Below the pieces are notes generated by a model that had not been told where the DNA came from, made no database searches, and saw nothing but the letters and a program-made list of their open reading frames with translations. Below, piece by piece: positions 22,850-36,709 of a DNA stretch of 64,000 bases. Numbering within the stretch: position 1 is the stretch's first letter; every line of letters begins with the position of its first letter. The DNA lies in contig CM040089.1 of the NCBI GenBank assembly GCA_022496805.1, forward strand, positions 42,702,372 to 42,766,371, written 5' to 3'. The stretch is from Pohlia nutans (taxonomy: Eukaryota > Streptophyta > Bryopsida > Bryales > Mniaceae). The position numbers and the translations under genes were made by a program.

Positions 22850-24472
22850 GTCCATAATTGCAATACAAAACACATAAGATTGTGCAGAATTGAACTTGAT
22901 GGCCAGTTCTGTAACAACGTATAGATTGTGTGTTCAAACATTCTCAAAGCCATTCTCACTAACATCGCTCAATTTCAATATTCCTACGAGTATACACATC
23001 TCTTTAATGTCACAACGTTGGCCATCCAAAATGCACATTATTGTATGCACTTCTTATATTTTGTGCGATATACAACTACACTTTAGGAAGGTGGTCTTGA
23101 ACCTGTTTTTTTACACTGGCCAAACTCCTTATTATCACATTTGTATCTAACTTATGACATATTAGAATGTGATAGTGAAAGTGCAAAGTGAGTTTAGAAT
23201 TGGGTATATCTGTTTCTTTACGGAACAAAGGTTGTGATATTACAGAAAAGAAGGTGATATTAAAGTGGTTGAAATGCATATGGTTTCAAGAGTATCTGAT
23301 TTTGGTAATCCGTTTTGGTATCTGATTTCCAGTGGGGCTGGCCAAATTTTGGATTTTAGAAAACTTTTAGGGTTTAGGGTTTGTGAGCTCTGCTGAAAAC
23401 CAAATTGTGAGGAGCAAGCATTATGTCTGCCAGGATCCATGAAACACATCACAATTCATCTCATCTCATCTCGTCTCATTGTACTAGATAGAGTACTTCA
23501 TGGGCTCTGCAACGGCATATACAGTACCCACCAACAAGTTTACGTTCATTCAACTCTTCATAGAATTGCCAATAAAAATTATAAAAATTATAAGCTTTGA
23601 GCCTAATTTAGACAAGTTGTAGTGCACAAGATGAACCACACATACAATTGAGTTTTGATAATAAAAGATTTTTTAAAATCTATTTTTATTTGAAAAGCAA
23701 ACCTTCATTTTTTACTCTTAATTTAAACAACTATGTATACAAATTTTGTTACTTATGGTTTATAAAACTTTCAATGGAAAGAATGCAAATCCTTTGTAGA
23801 ATCATGTAAAAATAATAATCATGAGTTTTGAGGTCATATTTACTAAAATATCAATGTTTGAAGTTTTCACTTCAGAAATGTTCAATTTGAATATAAATAT
23901 TGTATTTTTTAAATATCTAATCCAAAATTTGTCCAAAGAAGTAAATTTTCACATTTCAAATGGTTTAATATATTATAATATTAAAATGAATATATTTTAA
24001 TAAATTTAATTATTTGATTCAATTCTTTGAAAAGCTAAATGAACGTAAACTTATTGGTGGGTACTATACTAATGGGTGCATGCTATCTCTAAGTCGCGCA
24101 GCAACAAGTTGGTAGCATGCACCCACTACATAACTTGGCAAGTCCATGTAGTACTCTATCTAGCATAGTTTATGCCACATGTCACACATTAGTAGAATCT
24201 TATTTTGAGTACACTATGGAGAGTTGACAATAGAAAGAGATGAGGAATTCTCTACAAAGAATAGGAATACACTACAAAGATTGTGTGGATAGGAAAATAC
24301 ATTATGGGTTGTAAGTGTACTACTTAGAATCAATCTGAAGTTGTCATAGCTGGTCCTGATTTCATAGAATAGGCTATGACTAGTCAAAAGACAATTATAA
24401 CCCATAAATCTTCTCCTTATTCTAAACCCTTGAATCAACTAAAAACTACAGATTTGGATGTTCACTATACTA
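22850..24472. other. Intergenic, no gene; small palindrome
   Basis: Very AT-rich. An imperfect inverted pair GGGTGCATGCTATC / GGTAGCATGCACCC occurs at about 24074-24124. No gene was recognised. Confidence 0.4.
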
Positions 24473-24779
24473 AATGGCGTATTTAGTGTCCAGAGATAAT
24501 TGATTATTTTTACCAAAATTCGTTCAAAGGTGAAGAGAAATAGTGTCCCTTGACACTGTATAGGAGTTTGCCACTTGTTATTCCCACTTTCATTGAGAGT
24601 GCCATGTTCTTTCCAAGTAGTGAGAGTGACATGAGGTGACATGCTATATTTATTATAAAGTTGCCATATGTCATTGGAACACTACATTCATTTTTTTTCT
24701 TACGAGGACACTATATCTCCCTAAAATTAAATAGTGTCCGGATTTGAGAAATAGTGTCCTGAACACTAAATATGCCATT
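24473..24779. mobile_element. Probable TIR element, about 307 bp
   Basis: The ends AATGGCGTATTTAGTGTCCA and GAACACTAAATATGCCATT are inverted relatives, and ATAGTGTCC words recur inside. It directly abuts the CACTA-type copy at 24780. Target duplication not established. Confidence 0.5.
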
Positions 24780-24974
24780 CAATGTAGTAAGAAATGTGTT
24801 GTTTTTCACTTACTGTAAATGAAAAAGGAATGAAATCGCACCAGGCACATGGATTGTATCAATGCTGATGAGTGATTTTGGTCACAAGAAGACAAAAATA
24901 TAAGCATAATATTCACCCATTGTTCAATGTTCGCACGAAGTGGGGAATGAAAAACGATAGGTCTCCTACTAGTG
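24780..24974. mobile_element. CACTA-type MITE, inverted diverged copy
   Basis: It shares GTCACAAGAAGACAAAAATAT and GAAAAAGGAATGAAATCG-type sequence with 22654-22846, in opposite orientation. One end (CTACTAGTG) is intact; the other has decayed. Confidence 0.7.
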
Positions 24975-25737
24975 GTTCTTGATCGAGTAGAACGACTTGA
25001 CATTATGTCCAATAATGCACTCAAGCCTCCCCCCTGTTGAGCATTCCCTAATGCATAACTACAGTTTCGCAAACTGTGCTTGCGTTAGGATCCAAAACCA
25101 GAGAAACCAATAGCAAAACACCAAACACGAGTCTTGAAGGTGATCAAGATTGCTCAGATGTTTTGCTGTTCAAGTCATGGGAATTTTGATCCCTTTGAAA
25201 ACCATGACCAGTCAAACCATGCCTAAACCCTAAACCTACAAACCCTGCTTACTGAGCTGCAGCACTTTGGTTTAAATTTGATGCAGCTGAGTATACAAAA
25301 CGACAGAAACTGAGCACATGTATAGCAGCCGAGAGAGAGAGAGGTTTGGTGTGAGATGCTTGTGAAATTAATCAGTTCACCATTCAGTCCTATTAAGTCA
25401 CAAAAATTCCACATGGGGGTTGCTATGCTCGAACTCCAACCAAGGTTGTCCAATCTTTTGAAATTCTTAGTTTCTTCCTCGCGCCCTAGTGTTTTGAACG
25501 TTTCTCAACGTTTGTAAATCTTCACCTGTACTTACAGGTTATAAACACAATCTGATAAAGAATTGCAAAGAACGCAATCTGTATCAGCAAGAACAGCAAG
25601 AACAAAGCTCCAAATCTTTTGAGAATGGAATATTCACGTACTTGCGCAACACAGATTCCAACCAAAGCTATTTCAGAAGCTTGTCTTGAATATATGTGCC
25701 TTGAGTATTAGATTCTAGACATTAGACTTATCCTTAA
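24975..25737. other. Intergenic, no gene seen
   Basis: No frame with recognisable similarity. Confidence 0.4.
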
Positions 25738-25939
25738 CCCTTGAACGGCCCAAAAGCCCTTTGCAGCCATATAGCATATTCTGTATTCAGTGGTATTTCA
25801 TCAAAATAACATTGACCAAACACTTTTCAATACAAAGTAAAATTAATAATCATGATAATATGTATATAACAATATATCAGAATTCATATATGAAACCACA
25901 ATTGAACAACTATAAGGGACCCCAAGGGCCTTTTAAGGG
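25738..25939. mobile_element. TTAA-flanked piggyBac-like MITE, 202 bp
   Basis: TTAA at 25734-25737 and 25940-25943 bounds termini CCCTTGAACGGCCCAAAAGC and AAGGGCCTTTTAAGGG. This is the shortest bounded member of the TTAA set. It has no coding capacity. Confidence 0.75.
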
Positions 25940-25943
25940 TTAA

Positions 25944-27119
25944 TCTCAAAAATATTTCAACTTTTGTCAACTTCTTCAATAGTTTGTCATGCATGCAACG
26001 AAATCTGAAACAGATTGAATTATTTTTTGAGTTTAAGGATAAACCTATCGATCACGATATTGGTTGGCTTGTGATTCAAATCATGCTTTTTGAATGGATT
26101 GAGGCTCCTAAATAGCCTCCCCTTCAAAAGTTAAGAGTACTTGAAATTGTGACCAAGGAATAACATCAGTAAGCCATGCAAATGACACAGGAAAAAGGAG
26201 AAATGGTTCTGGTGCAACACGAAGACCTCAGACACAGAGAGCTTTCTAATTCTCAAACATAGTACCTGATGAGTGCTGGTGGAGAATCCTTCATTTAAGG
26301 ATGAGATATCGTTGACGTCGCAGCTCCTTCGTATCCCAAAGTTGCAACCCCTATGGCGTTTCATTTAACCCTAACTTTCAAGAAATGCTGTACAAATTTC
26401 TTTCACTGCCTTTGCCATCGCAACTTGAAAAAGATATAGACGTCGCTGGGGTTCAGGAGGAGAGCATCAACAGTGCAAATGAGAGGTTTGGGAACTGGGA
26501 AGAAGGGCGACAGACCATTTACAGTGCCATGCTCGAAGATAAAATTCAATTCGTCTGTCTGGCACCTGCGGGACACTGCCACGGTAACAAATAATTCCAA
26601 CACACAACTGTTAAAAGTTGCATAAAAGTTGTCATAACATTAAATCATTAGCTACTCACGTGATTCGTTAACTCACGTTGCAACAAAAGAAACACGAAAG
26701 TCTGAAAAAAGAGTGACTTCAACCATTGATGTCAGCACCAGTGGTATTCAATTAATTTCCAAATAAATATCTCTTAACTTATCCTGACTTCTAAAACCTC
26801 GACTTGCATCAAAAATCCACACCAAATCTACTTTCAATCCAATTTTGACCTCGAAACTATGCTAGCTACAAATCTGATCTGCAAAAGTGTACACATGTAC
26901 GTGCATTGCATCGTATGTTGATTCACTCAGGCTCTAATTCCGTACCAACTGTTCCCAGACAGAAAAGCCCTCGATAATGAGGGGGGCTAGGACTATTACA
27001 CAGTCCATCCAGATTGGCTTGAGAGCGTTGCTGATCATGATGACTTTCTTGCAACTAAGTTACTCACCATTACCTTAGAACTAAAAAATGTAGCGTACAC
27101 TGAACTTAAGAAAACTAAT
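25944..27119. other. 3' flank of the STY-like kinase gene
   Basis: No separate gene is supported. A plus-strand frame at 26385-26594 and several minus frames have no recognisable features. The kinase 3' UTR should lie in the distal few hundred bases. Confidence 0.4.
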
Positions 27120-30100
27120 CTACCGCACGGTAGAGCGTTTAAAAGAGGAGAAGAGCCCATGCTTCTTCGTGTCCTTGGACCGCTTACTCTCCTCCTCCAA
27201 TTCCTCATTGACCTGGAAACAGAATGCCATAATTTAAAATTATGACAAATAGGTACCAAAAATATGAGTGCCACTAAGCAATTCCAAATTAAAGCATCCC
27301 TACTGCACGACACGAAACATTGGATATATTCTAAAGCTTTGCAAAGACAATCTTCTATGGGAAAATTTAGTAAAAGTGGCTAAGAAAGCAAGATGCCGAG
27401 GAAAATCACGCATCAAATGAATCGTATCAAAGCGTATGCAGCCAAGAAAACCCGTACTTTCACTAATATCAACAGATTGTAGCTATATCGCAACAAATCA
27501 TCTAGGTTATTCGCAGAAAGCTTTCATATAAGTGAACTTCACAACAGCTATTACACTATTTCCGTACCTCTTTCAAAACCACCTGAAGTAAGGTGGTGAT
27601 AACTGAAAAGTCTGGCCTCTCTACTGGATCTGTCTTCCAACACTTGTGCATCAGCTCCATTAATTTCGGATGGATGTTTTTTGGGATGGTAGGTCGCAAA
27701 CCCTGCAAATGAGGCGGACATGGTTATCAGCATTGCAGTCCGAAATTGCTAACAAAAGTGCACCCTAAATTTCATGATTACTGAAGGTGGGAGCAATTTT
27801 GTCAAGCAGTACATATAACCATGCCAATGAATGAAATACTCCAATGAATGAGTGACCTACCTTCTGAACTACCCCCACTGCAGCTTGAAGAGGAGTAAGA
27901 TCTGCATATGGCACCTGAAAGAAGGCAATGCACTTTCAGAGTAGGAGAAACGACATAAAAATGATGGAAAGGTCTCACCCAAAGCCCTAGCAGAGAGATT
28001 TTTTCATCACAAATTTCAAACATGTCAAGCTAATGAGTTGGAAAAACATCACTTACAAGCATGTCCAATTCTATAAAGAGAGAAATCAGGAAATGCTACT
28101 TCTAGTTCCGAATATTCTTACCTTGCCAGTAAGAAGCTCCCAAAGCACGATACCAAAGCTGAAAACATCTGCCTTGTAATCATACGGTTTGTGTTCGATT
28201 ACCTGGATATCAAGGACAAACGGTCAGCCGTCATACCAACGTCAAAACGTAGAAAGTCTTGCTCAAATATGCAGTTCCAGCAACCAGTCCATATGTAAGC
28301 ATACATGCTCAACAAACAGTTCTGTAGGAGCATGTGCTGTTTTCAACAACCTTCAAGATAAAGCTAAACCCATACCTCGGGAGCCATCCACCTATATGTC
28401 CCTGTCTCGGCTGTCATGACGCCTGATTGTGCTTGCACTCTTGCGACACCAAAATCAGCGACCTTGACCACCTAACCTCCCAAAGCACAAACACGAACCT
28501 CAGACTGAGTTTCATCAAATATGAAATTCAACGCTGTCAAATCATTGGTTGAAACAACTAATCAATGTCCAAGTACCCCCTAAAATAATCAGGATTAGTG
28601 TTCATGTAACGGAACAAAACCCTAATAGCCTGAGAAAATGAGCTAACCTCGTTCTCGTCCATGAGAAGATTAGCAGCTTTCAGATCCCTATGTATGATCT
28701 TATTTTGGTGCAGATAATCCATCCCTTTTGAGATATCAATTGCTACTCGCAACAACATTGGCATTTTCAACACAGCCTTTTGCTTGTGCAGGTAGTCATA
28801 TACACTCCCACCAGACATGAATTCTGCAGAAATCATCAGGTGATACACTTCAGTATGCAAAATATTTCACTACGAGTAGCCTACAAGTACACAGAAAACA
28901 ATATGCAAATACTTCTCATGTAGTTTAATGCAGTCATACCTGTGACGATACATAGATTGGGAGCTTTTGTGCAAGCCCCAATGAACTGTACCACATTTTT
29001 ATGCCTGACTTTCCTGCATAAACAATACGGTAATCAATTAACATCATTTCTTTAATAACTTTACATATACCACCACGATGGATTTAAAAAAGAGGGCATC
29101 ACGAGAATATAGCATACGAAGTCCTAAACTGGACCTCTGCAATCTACAGACTTAAGATCTGGAACTATGAAAGTGCTATAGACAATCACTTGAATCTGAA
29201 GATTACCACTGCAAATTCAGTGCACGTGACGCAAGTCTGAAAGTTTGTGTAATAACATACCGCATAATATATACTTCTTGCTGAAACTCTCGCTGCAAAT
29301 TCTCACTCAATCGCTCAGGTTTGAGGATTTTGATAGCTACATCTTGTCCGCAATATGTCCCTTGGAACCTGAACACCTTTAAGTTATTGAGCTCCTTCTC
29401 ATGGAAGACAAAAAATATTTTGCATACTGAAGTGTATCACAATAATACACATGATCATCTCCAAGCACGAAAACATTTTCAAAGGAAAGAAATACTCACA
29501 AGTCCCCAAATGAGCCATTCGCCACCTTTTCTTTGAACTTGAGCATATTGTAGTCGATCTCCCAATCATCCGTGTCATTGGAATGCAAGGTTGGTGCCGG
29601 GCTTCGGCCATCATCAGAAAGCGTGACAGTTTCAGGCACTACAGGCATAACATTCTTCGAGGAGGGTTTTGTCCAAGCTTCTTTCTGAACAGTCCACATA
29701 AATGTTACTACAGGGACACGTAAGCCTCAGCATTGTAAAAAATTTAAGCATCAACCAATAATTTATCAAGTGGGAGATACATAGATAGACAGAATCTGTA
29801 GGATGTGGTGACAAGTTTCATGAGCATACTTCAAAATAAACATTGAAAAAGACTTCAAGAAAATTCGATGCATCCATATGATAACTACATGTCATGGAAC
29901 TGACAACACTAGCGCACTGCGAGGACTCGGGAAACTTTAAAAACACGACAGTGCGAGCCTAATTTTGAGTCAAGTCACCACTCTCAAAGATTGCAATGCC
30001 TCTTACATACCTCTATATCTGATAGGGAGCTGGATAAGGCTCTTGTTAAATCTTCAGTTTCCTGAGTACAAAAATGGCAGGTGATGAATTGATGCAACTC

Positions 30101-32837
30101 GGATTTAGAATCCTTGAATTAATAGACGACATATACAAATTCCCAACCTAAGGCTGATATAGATTATAACAAAAATACTGTGCCAGGAAATGCCCGCTAC
30201 AGAAAGAGTTTCTCGGTTCCCCACTACATGTATGATAGTAAAACTGACCCATAGCAGCTAAGTTCATAACCAACACGATTTGCGACTGCCTAATGAAATA
30301 ATAATGCAGACAAACGAACCCCACAAGACAGGCAAACTTTCAAGCTGCATTAGCTCGAAGTGTTGCTAACGGACGGATCAGGTGAGATAGTATACCTCTG
30401 TCGACCAGCCATCTACCACGAAAACGTTCAAGGAGTAACCATCTGTAGTTGAAAATACATGAGCCTCAAGAATATTTAGACCGACATCGGCAAGCAGAGC
30501 TGACATCTGCACAAGACAAAACCAGAGTGTGTATCAATGAACCAGCAGATCACCCACACTCAATTTACACTCATAACTCGATTCCTGCATGACCTTTGAG
30601 ATGAAATCAACTCCAGGTTCCTCACTTGTAATTCATCCAAAGTACTTTTTTGCAACTTAATTATCATGAGCTTATGCGGACTATATGCACATTAAGTGAC
30701 AATGTAAACCCCAATTAACTAACATATGATATCTCTAACATGATACTGTCCTTCCAAAAATATCTGGTTGTGCAAAAGTAGCAAATCTGAGCACCTGACT
30801 GAGAAGCTTGGGTCTATCGATAGTTGAAAGCGTGACTTCATGCATTGGCCCATAGGCAAGCTTCGCACTGTCAACACCCACAAAGCATAATATAAGAGCT
30901 TCTATCAGAACGAATGTTCGACGTCGTTAAGCGCAGCATAAGCAAATACTGCAATGCTGCCGTATGGAGGCCCAATATCAAAAATTGCATCCAGGATTGA
31001 AAAATATAGAGCTCTATGAACAATTCATGAACGTAGTACATGGAAGTCACAGATACGTGAAAAGGTAGATTTTTTCCTTCCTGCAAGCATTAGCTTCCTC
31101 ATGATGACTTAAAATGAAAGCGTAAAATATTGACTGAAATAAATATAAGGATTCATTGCTGATACCTCTGAGAATGATTACTGCCATCATTGTCGTCGCC
31201 ATAATTAGCTGACTTGTTGAAGTCCGCTGCAAGTGCCTCAAGATTAGGTGTTGATCCAAAAACGGGAAGTGCCAATCTGTTCCAAAGGCATCAATGTGAT
31301 TGAATTTAACATCTTTAAAAAAAATTCCAACAGGCTGTTGCTTGCATCCAAAAAGCCAATCCCGAAGCAAATAGTGCTAATAAAACCGTGGTAAAGGGAA
31401 AACCCTCAGCAGTTGTAATCAATTTATGTGGTTCTCGCTCTGGACCATTACGATCGGGCTTAAACGAAGGCACTATAAAAAGCCCGCCCCTTGTTTAGAA
31501 ATGCACAATTTGTACCTCGTCTTTGTTAACGGCCGATTGCCACCAACTTCGTCCATAGAATTTGCATTCATGGGTTCGTCCTGAGACTCGGTTGGGTGGA
31601 TCTGCCATCACGTCAACCACAATGTTTTAGAACCTCCTCAATTAGTCAACTCTTTCAATTAATGTTGTACATTCCCATCATCAATCTTTTACTGTTTCTG
31701 ATCAGATTCATGGAGTGCCGGTAATTGTCTTCCATTGAAATAATGGACAGAAAATCTAGCAAGAAAAATAAAATCGGGATTACTTCAAATAATGTCGTGT
31801 CCTTCGGCAATGCTGTTGGCTATCACATCAAGTACATAGCCATTAGAGAAATTTATTTTTCACACACCACTACTGCTGGACTTTCACTGATTTAAAAAAC
31901 TTCCTCAGCTCATTCACGGTACTTGCAACCACCTGAGATCAGTGAAAGCTGGACAGAGGTGAGCCAAATCACCGCAGGGACGTGGTAAAATACCTGAACA
32001 GCGCGGACATGAAAGGCTGGCCTGTTCTCAGGAATCCTGGCTTCTTCAAGAAGTCTCTTGTGAGTGAGAACATCTTCTGCCCTGTCAGTATTCACGTCGA
32101 GGGCATATCTGCAACAATACACCGTCAATTATACAACTGAATATTGACATCATAGCAGACTTCAAATAACAGCGGCGAACGATACTCTCTACAAAAATAA
32201 TACAGCAGCTTTTACTTGCGATTTTCGCGATGACATAGCTACAGAGCTACAATAGATTGAAATATCACCGCGTGTCGACAATCGTCAGCATATGCTAATA
32301 TAAACTTGTGATATTCGAGTTTGAGTAACTTCAGACCAAACAAAAATCAAATGAGCGGCTAAAATAGAGCCACTAGAATCGCACTAAGTTGTAAGGACTT
32401 AAATTATGTGAAACTGAAAAGAGCGTATCATATTTTGAAGCGGTATCGCTTTCTCACCAATAGGTGTAAAATCATCCGAGTTGGTTTTCTACAGGGTACC
32501 GATTATTCCGCCGTCATATATTTTCAGTGGAAGTCTCCAATATCAGCTTTAAAAAAAGAACAGGATTTATACAAAACCGTTTCACCACAAATTAAACTGG
32601 AATGGTAAGGTCGGTGTTATAAGCAGCTACGTACCTCGAAGGCAGTCGGTCGAAATGTTTTTGAAGCTCCTCCGCAAATCCAGGTTTCTTAACAGATTCA
32701 TGACCGATATCAGCGAGGAGTGACAAAATCTTCGCACATACTTCTTTCTTTTTCTGATTCCGCTGCCTATTCGGAGACGAATCCCCGTCCAGGCTTGCGC
32801 TCTTCGTCATTTTATGATCCAGCTGCTCCACTTCCAT
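27120..32837 (-). CDS. STY46-like: ACT-domain Raf-like Ser/Thr(/Tyr) kinase, STY8/17/46 type, 583 aa, 16 exons
   Basis: Coding exons on the minus strand, all with GT/AG borders and matching phase: 32837-32635, 32108-31994, 31601-31516, 31276-31166, 30867-30795, 30506-30396, 30061-30011, 29684-29500, 29368-29261, 29013-28940, 28823-28648, 28471-28376, 28202-28122, 27914-27861, 27702-27568, 27212-27120. The N-terminus ([22 protein letters not shown]) is followed by an ACT domain at about 177-250 ([23 protein letters not shown]). The kinase domain spans about 298-553, with VAIK Lys325, HRDLKAAN Asp419, DFG Asp437 and GTYRWMAPE at 455-463, so all catalytic residues are present. Arabidopsis relatives are about the same length, are cytosolic and phosphorylate chloroplast transit peptides; that role is inferred by family. 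The start is the first ATG of the conserved frame; a second ATG nine codons later is possible. Confidence 0.93.
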
Positions 32838-34162
32838 ACACCGAAGCAACTTGCACAAGTCTGTTTCTCTCTCTCTACTCACACACTAAATAAATCTGCG
32901 ATACGTATATACTAACGCTTCGATCCTCGAATATCAAGAACTCGTGACGAAAATCAAGAATATAATTATTCAACAAGAAGCGTCGGAGTCCTGCAAATGC
33001 TCCCAATGCCTCCTCCAGGCACCGCAGGGGCGTGGCGACACACTGCTGCTTACCAGCATGGTCACTCTTAATCACCGCCTCGTCCCGTTTCCGCCAACTA
33101 CTCTCCTTCCGACCTCCCGCAATCACTCCCACTCCTCCGCCTCGGAACGTCAAAACAACGCCACCGTTTCTCCGCGATACCATACAGCCCCGATCCAAAT
33201 CCAAACCTCAGTCTGCTTCAGATCACGCGCATCACCTCAAAACCTTAACCAAAAACTCTATAAAGAATTTTCCTCAAAGAAATTATTTCGAGTTTTCAGG
33301 CGATCAGCAACAACTAAGAATTCAAACGCTCTCTCTAAAATCCTTTTGAACGGCGCTCCTTCGTCTTCTTCCTCCTCCTCCTCCTCCTAATAAGTTACGT
33401 ATACTCTAGCGATGGCCTCCAAGAGAGAGCACGTTTTGCAAAAGCATGAAAGACGAGCTTGCAAGGCTATTCTTGATTCCTGCTCTGTTCTGACTATGTC
33501 TCCATCTCGCCGATGCATATTAAGTTAATCCAGCCCCGTAATCCTGATTAGCGTAAGTAAGGGTCAGATTCGACAACCTTGAATTTCCACGTCAGATCTT
33601 GACAGGTCCATGTCACCTAAACCAATCACAAGCTGACATGTGGCACTTTCGAGAAAATAAAATTGATCTCTGTCGAAACTGACCGTGACTTAGGGTTCCC
33701 AAGGTTTATTAGTGAGATCCGAAGGTTGATTGGTGAGAGCTCAAGGTTGATTAGTGAGTCGTTGGTGTCACATGAAATGGCTAGCCAGCACCGCGGATCA
33801 ATGAACAGTGCCACAGTGGACGTGACTCAGCTGTCTGTCTGTCGGATTGAATTACTTGGATCATTTATGATGAAATATATTTGTAACCTTTTTGCTGACG
33901 TGGCAGAGGGGAGTTGTGGGTTGATGACACTTGTAATAAAAAGTAAAAGGAAGAGAGGCCTGGTCCCCAGGAGGCCAGGAAAAGAGGGAGGTGTTGATCA
34001 GGGTTACCGGTATTCTATCATTTCTAACTTCTGGATAGGCTTCTTGTACAGTACCCGGCACTACTTGTTATTTTTAGTTTCAAAGAAATGTTTGTTTGTC
34101 CCTCCACAATAGCAATTTTTTATGATGCCCAATCAAAATCGCTTTTTTATGCAGTCATGTTT
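32838..34162. other. 5' region of kinase gene and intergenic sequence
   Basis: This contains the kinase 5' UTR/promoter on the minus strand, with a CT/TCC-rich tract near 33368-33389. At 33700-33760 a short imperfect repeat (AGGTTGATTAGTGAG) occurs two or three times. No other gene was recognised. Confidence 0.45.
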
Positions 34163-34175
34163 AAATTTCACTTTT

Positions 34176-35300
34176 TTTTTCTTTCTTTTTTTGACACAAA
34201 TAAAGGGAACCCTTTACTGCACAGAGAGGAAAGAAAATACAAACCAACCCCACCAGGACCAGCAAGGCTGGTAGACACCTACATCGAGCTAATCGAGCTA
34301 AATCTAGGCCCTTTAATTTGCCAACAGGGTTGAATGCCATCCCACTTGGCAAACAACCTCTTTTTGCACCAAAGTCTCGTGAATTGGGTCAGCAGTTGGG
34401 CAACTCTCTCGGGCTTGTCCCTGTGTTTCTGCATGTCTGCTTGAGTTCTCTCCCACGCCATGCAGCCGTAGTCCACCATCTCAAGCCATATCTTGCAGCA
34501 CTTTTTTCAATCTCCCAGTGGAGGCCACTAAAAGCCGCATCATTTCTCTCTCTCCACAACATCCACATAATCGCACCCCCGAAGCAGAAGCCAGATTCTT
34601 CTAATTTTCCTAAATCTTCGTAGCATGCGATACGCAAAAATACTGTGTTTTCAGGTAAGTGACAAGCGGTTGGCCGGATCTGTAACCATGATCTACACAT
34701 TGGTCATGCTACCATAACCAGAAGGAGCTACATTCAAGTCAAACGTAACGGCGGTTGGCCCATGATCAGTCGTAACATGTTCTTGTAGTGCGTTGCTCGG
34801 TTGTGGCGTGTCACGCAACCTTGGCCTGGTGCGGGCTGGTAGCTCGTCGCGAGGGCGCGGCGTGTTGCTCTCCCTCGGCATGTCACGCTCCCCTGGTGCG
34901 TCGTGTCGTGCGTTTGAGTTGTGTCATTCTCTACTGTCATTCCGCGTGGATCTTGGGTCAGGGGTTCTCCGTGGCTTGGGGGCTCGTTGCTGACTCCTTG
35001 GGAATTAGTTGTTCTCGGTGTTGTGTCTTGATGCCTCGGGCTCAGCCTGTTGGGCGTGTGACGCGCCTGGGGAGGCTTGTACCGTCTCTGTGTCCGGGTT
35101 GATAGCTGTAGCGTGACCTTGTCGCTCTGATCGACCCTGTGGACTAACTGCTACTTGCACATCGCTCGAGCGGGGAGGAAGATGGTCTAGCTCACCTGTT
35201 GTGGTTGTGTCGATCTCCATGACTAACTCTCCTTTACCCCGAGGCACTAGGATGTCTAAGATATGCATGCCCCAACGCCATGCCTTGGTGGCAGATGGGT
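34176..35300 (-). mobile_element. 5'-truncated LINE (L1-type) insertion, about 1.1 kb
   Basis: The insertion is flanked by a 13-bp duplication AAATTTCACTTTT (34163-34175 and 35301-35313). The minus strand ends in an A-rich tail (T-rich run at 34172-34191), as expected of target-primed reverse transcription. A minus-strand frame at 34389-34700 contains IMWMLWRERNDAAFSG followed by a Trp-rich stretch, resembling the zinc-finger/RT-tail region of plant LINE ORF2. A separate minus frame upstream (35005-35322, Pro/Ser/Gln-rich) may be ORF1 remnant. If so, ORF1 and the ORF2 tail are joined by a large internal deletion. Confidence 0.75.
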
Positions 35301-35313
35301 AAATTTCACTTTT

Positions 35314-36098
35314 CAAAAACAAAACAAAAAATTACGGTAAATCTTTACATTTATATTTCATGTTTCTATGAAATAATTGATTAAGGAGTGCTAATACTGA
35401 ACTTTTAAAATTTGATTGCAAATATATATAGATATAGAGGAAACATCAATAGGCACATAATATCCTTTCAAGAGAAAATGTGAAAAGACCGTAGACAATT
35501 TGAAATTTTCATAATGGAGTCATACCAAATTTGAAAAAAAGAAATTCCTAAATTGTAATTAAATTTTGAAAAACTAATTGTACCATCATGTTCAAAAGTA
35601 GAAAATTAGTCATAGTTTGATGATTTTTTTCGATAATCTAATTGAAATTTTAAAATTCTTTATTTTAGAAGATTTGAGTGGCAATATGATATCATTAAAT
35701 TGGTTAATTATAGAATGAATTCTATATCCTTTTGAGATGTCTCATTAAAGGTAATGTTCACATTATATATAAACATATATATATATATATATATATATTT
35801 ATTTATTTATATGTAATAATTTTTTTTAAAACTATTATCAACATCTTTATTCAATTATTGCAAACAAATATGGAAAATAAATGAAAAAAACACCATAAAT
35901 AGAGTTTTTGGTTTCGAAAAGTAAAAAATTGACTTGGTTGATTGAAATTGCATAAGAATGCAATGTTGATTATAAAACATAAAGAATTATTATTTTGAGA
36001 AACAAATAGATACATTTTTAGAAATTTCAAACAATAATGTATATATCTTTACCGAAGAGTACTATACATTATTGTACAACAAATTAAAGAGGCTCTGC
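35314..36098. other. AT-rich intergenic with (AT)n
   Basis: Extremely AT-rich, with an (AT)n run near 35776-35799. No gene recognised. Confidence 0.5.
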
Positions 36099-36556
36099 TA
36101 CAATGACTCTCATAAGTAGTTGTACACCTCAAAAATCGCCATAACTAATTGATATTCTAAAATCTTGCAACAAAATTTGGTTATGTTGCAGTACATATAG
36201 GATGATGTGTGTACGCTCAGTTTAAAAAAATTCCAATCTTATTATAATCTATTGTTTTTCTGATAAAAATTTTGACTTAAAAAAATTAATTATATGCATG
36301 CATGATTTTAAAAATTCTTTGATAGGAAGAACATTTATTACTTTGTGTCCAAATCATGTACACATATAAAAAGGTTTTTTTTAATGTCAAAATTTCGATC
36401 AATAAATAATAGATTCTAATATGATTGGAAATTTTTGAAACTAAGTGTACACATATCATCCTATGTGTACTACAACATATCCAAATTTTGTTGCCAGATT
36501 CTAAACTATCAATTAGTTATGGCAATTTTTAGGACCCGCTTATGAGAGTCACGGTA
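36099..36556. mobile_element. TIR element, about 458 bp
   Basis: The ends TACAATGACTCTCATAAG and CTTATGAGAGTCACGGTA are inverted relatives. Pairing continues inward (CATAACTAATTGAT / ATCAATTAGTTATG, and further words around GGATGATGTGTGTAC). Target duplication unclear. Confidence 0.7.
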
Positions 36557-36709
36557 TGATATCCACCCAGTCACTACCAAATGTATTTAGTATATTTTTT
36601 TGTCATGCAAATGTTGTCGTAAATTTTACTCTTAGACTCCCCTCAACTACAATTAATATCACAAAATATTCTTCCATGGTGTAAGAACCATCCTTCTAAG
36701 GCTATAGAA

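Noticed and set aside
24020..24170. Possible small MITE around GGGTGCATGC
   Set aside because: Only a 14-base imperfect inverted pair, with no termini or duplication.
26385..26594. Plus-strand 69-codon frame with acidic product
   Set aside because: No recognisable domain or splice context; it overlaps minus-strand frames of equal quality.
32875..33183. Minus-strand frame MVSRRNGG... just upstream of the STY-like kinase start
   Set aside because: It stops 38 bases before the kinase ATG and is out of frame with it. No family resemblance; most likely leader or promoter sequence, at most an upstream ORF.
32944..33390. Plus-strand 148-codon Ser-rich frame opposite the kinase leader
   Set aside because: The poly-Ser end comes from a TCC microsatellite and the rest has no similarity to known proteins. 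It is probably a by-product of GC-rich promoter sequence.
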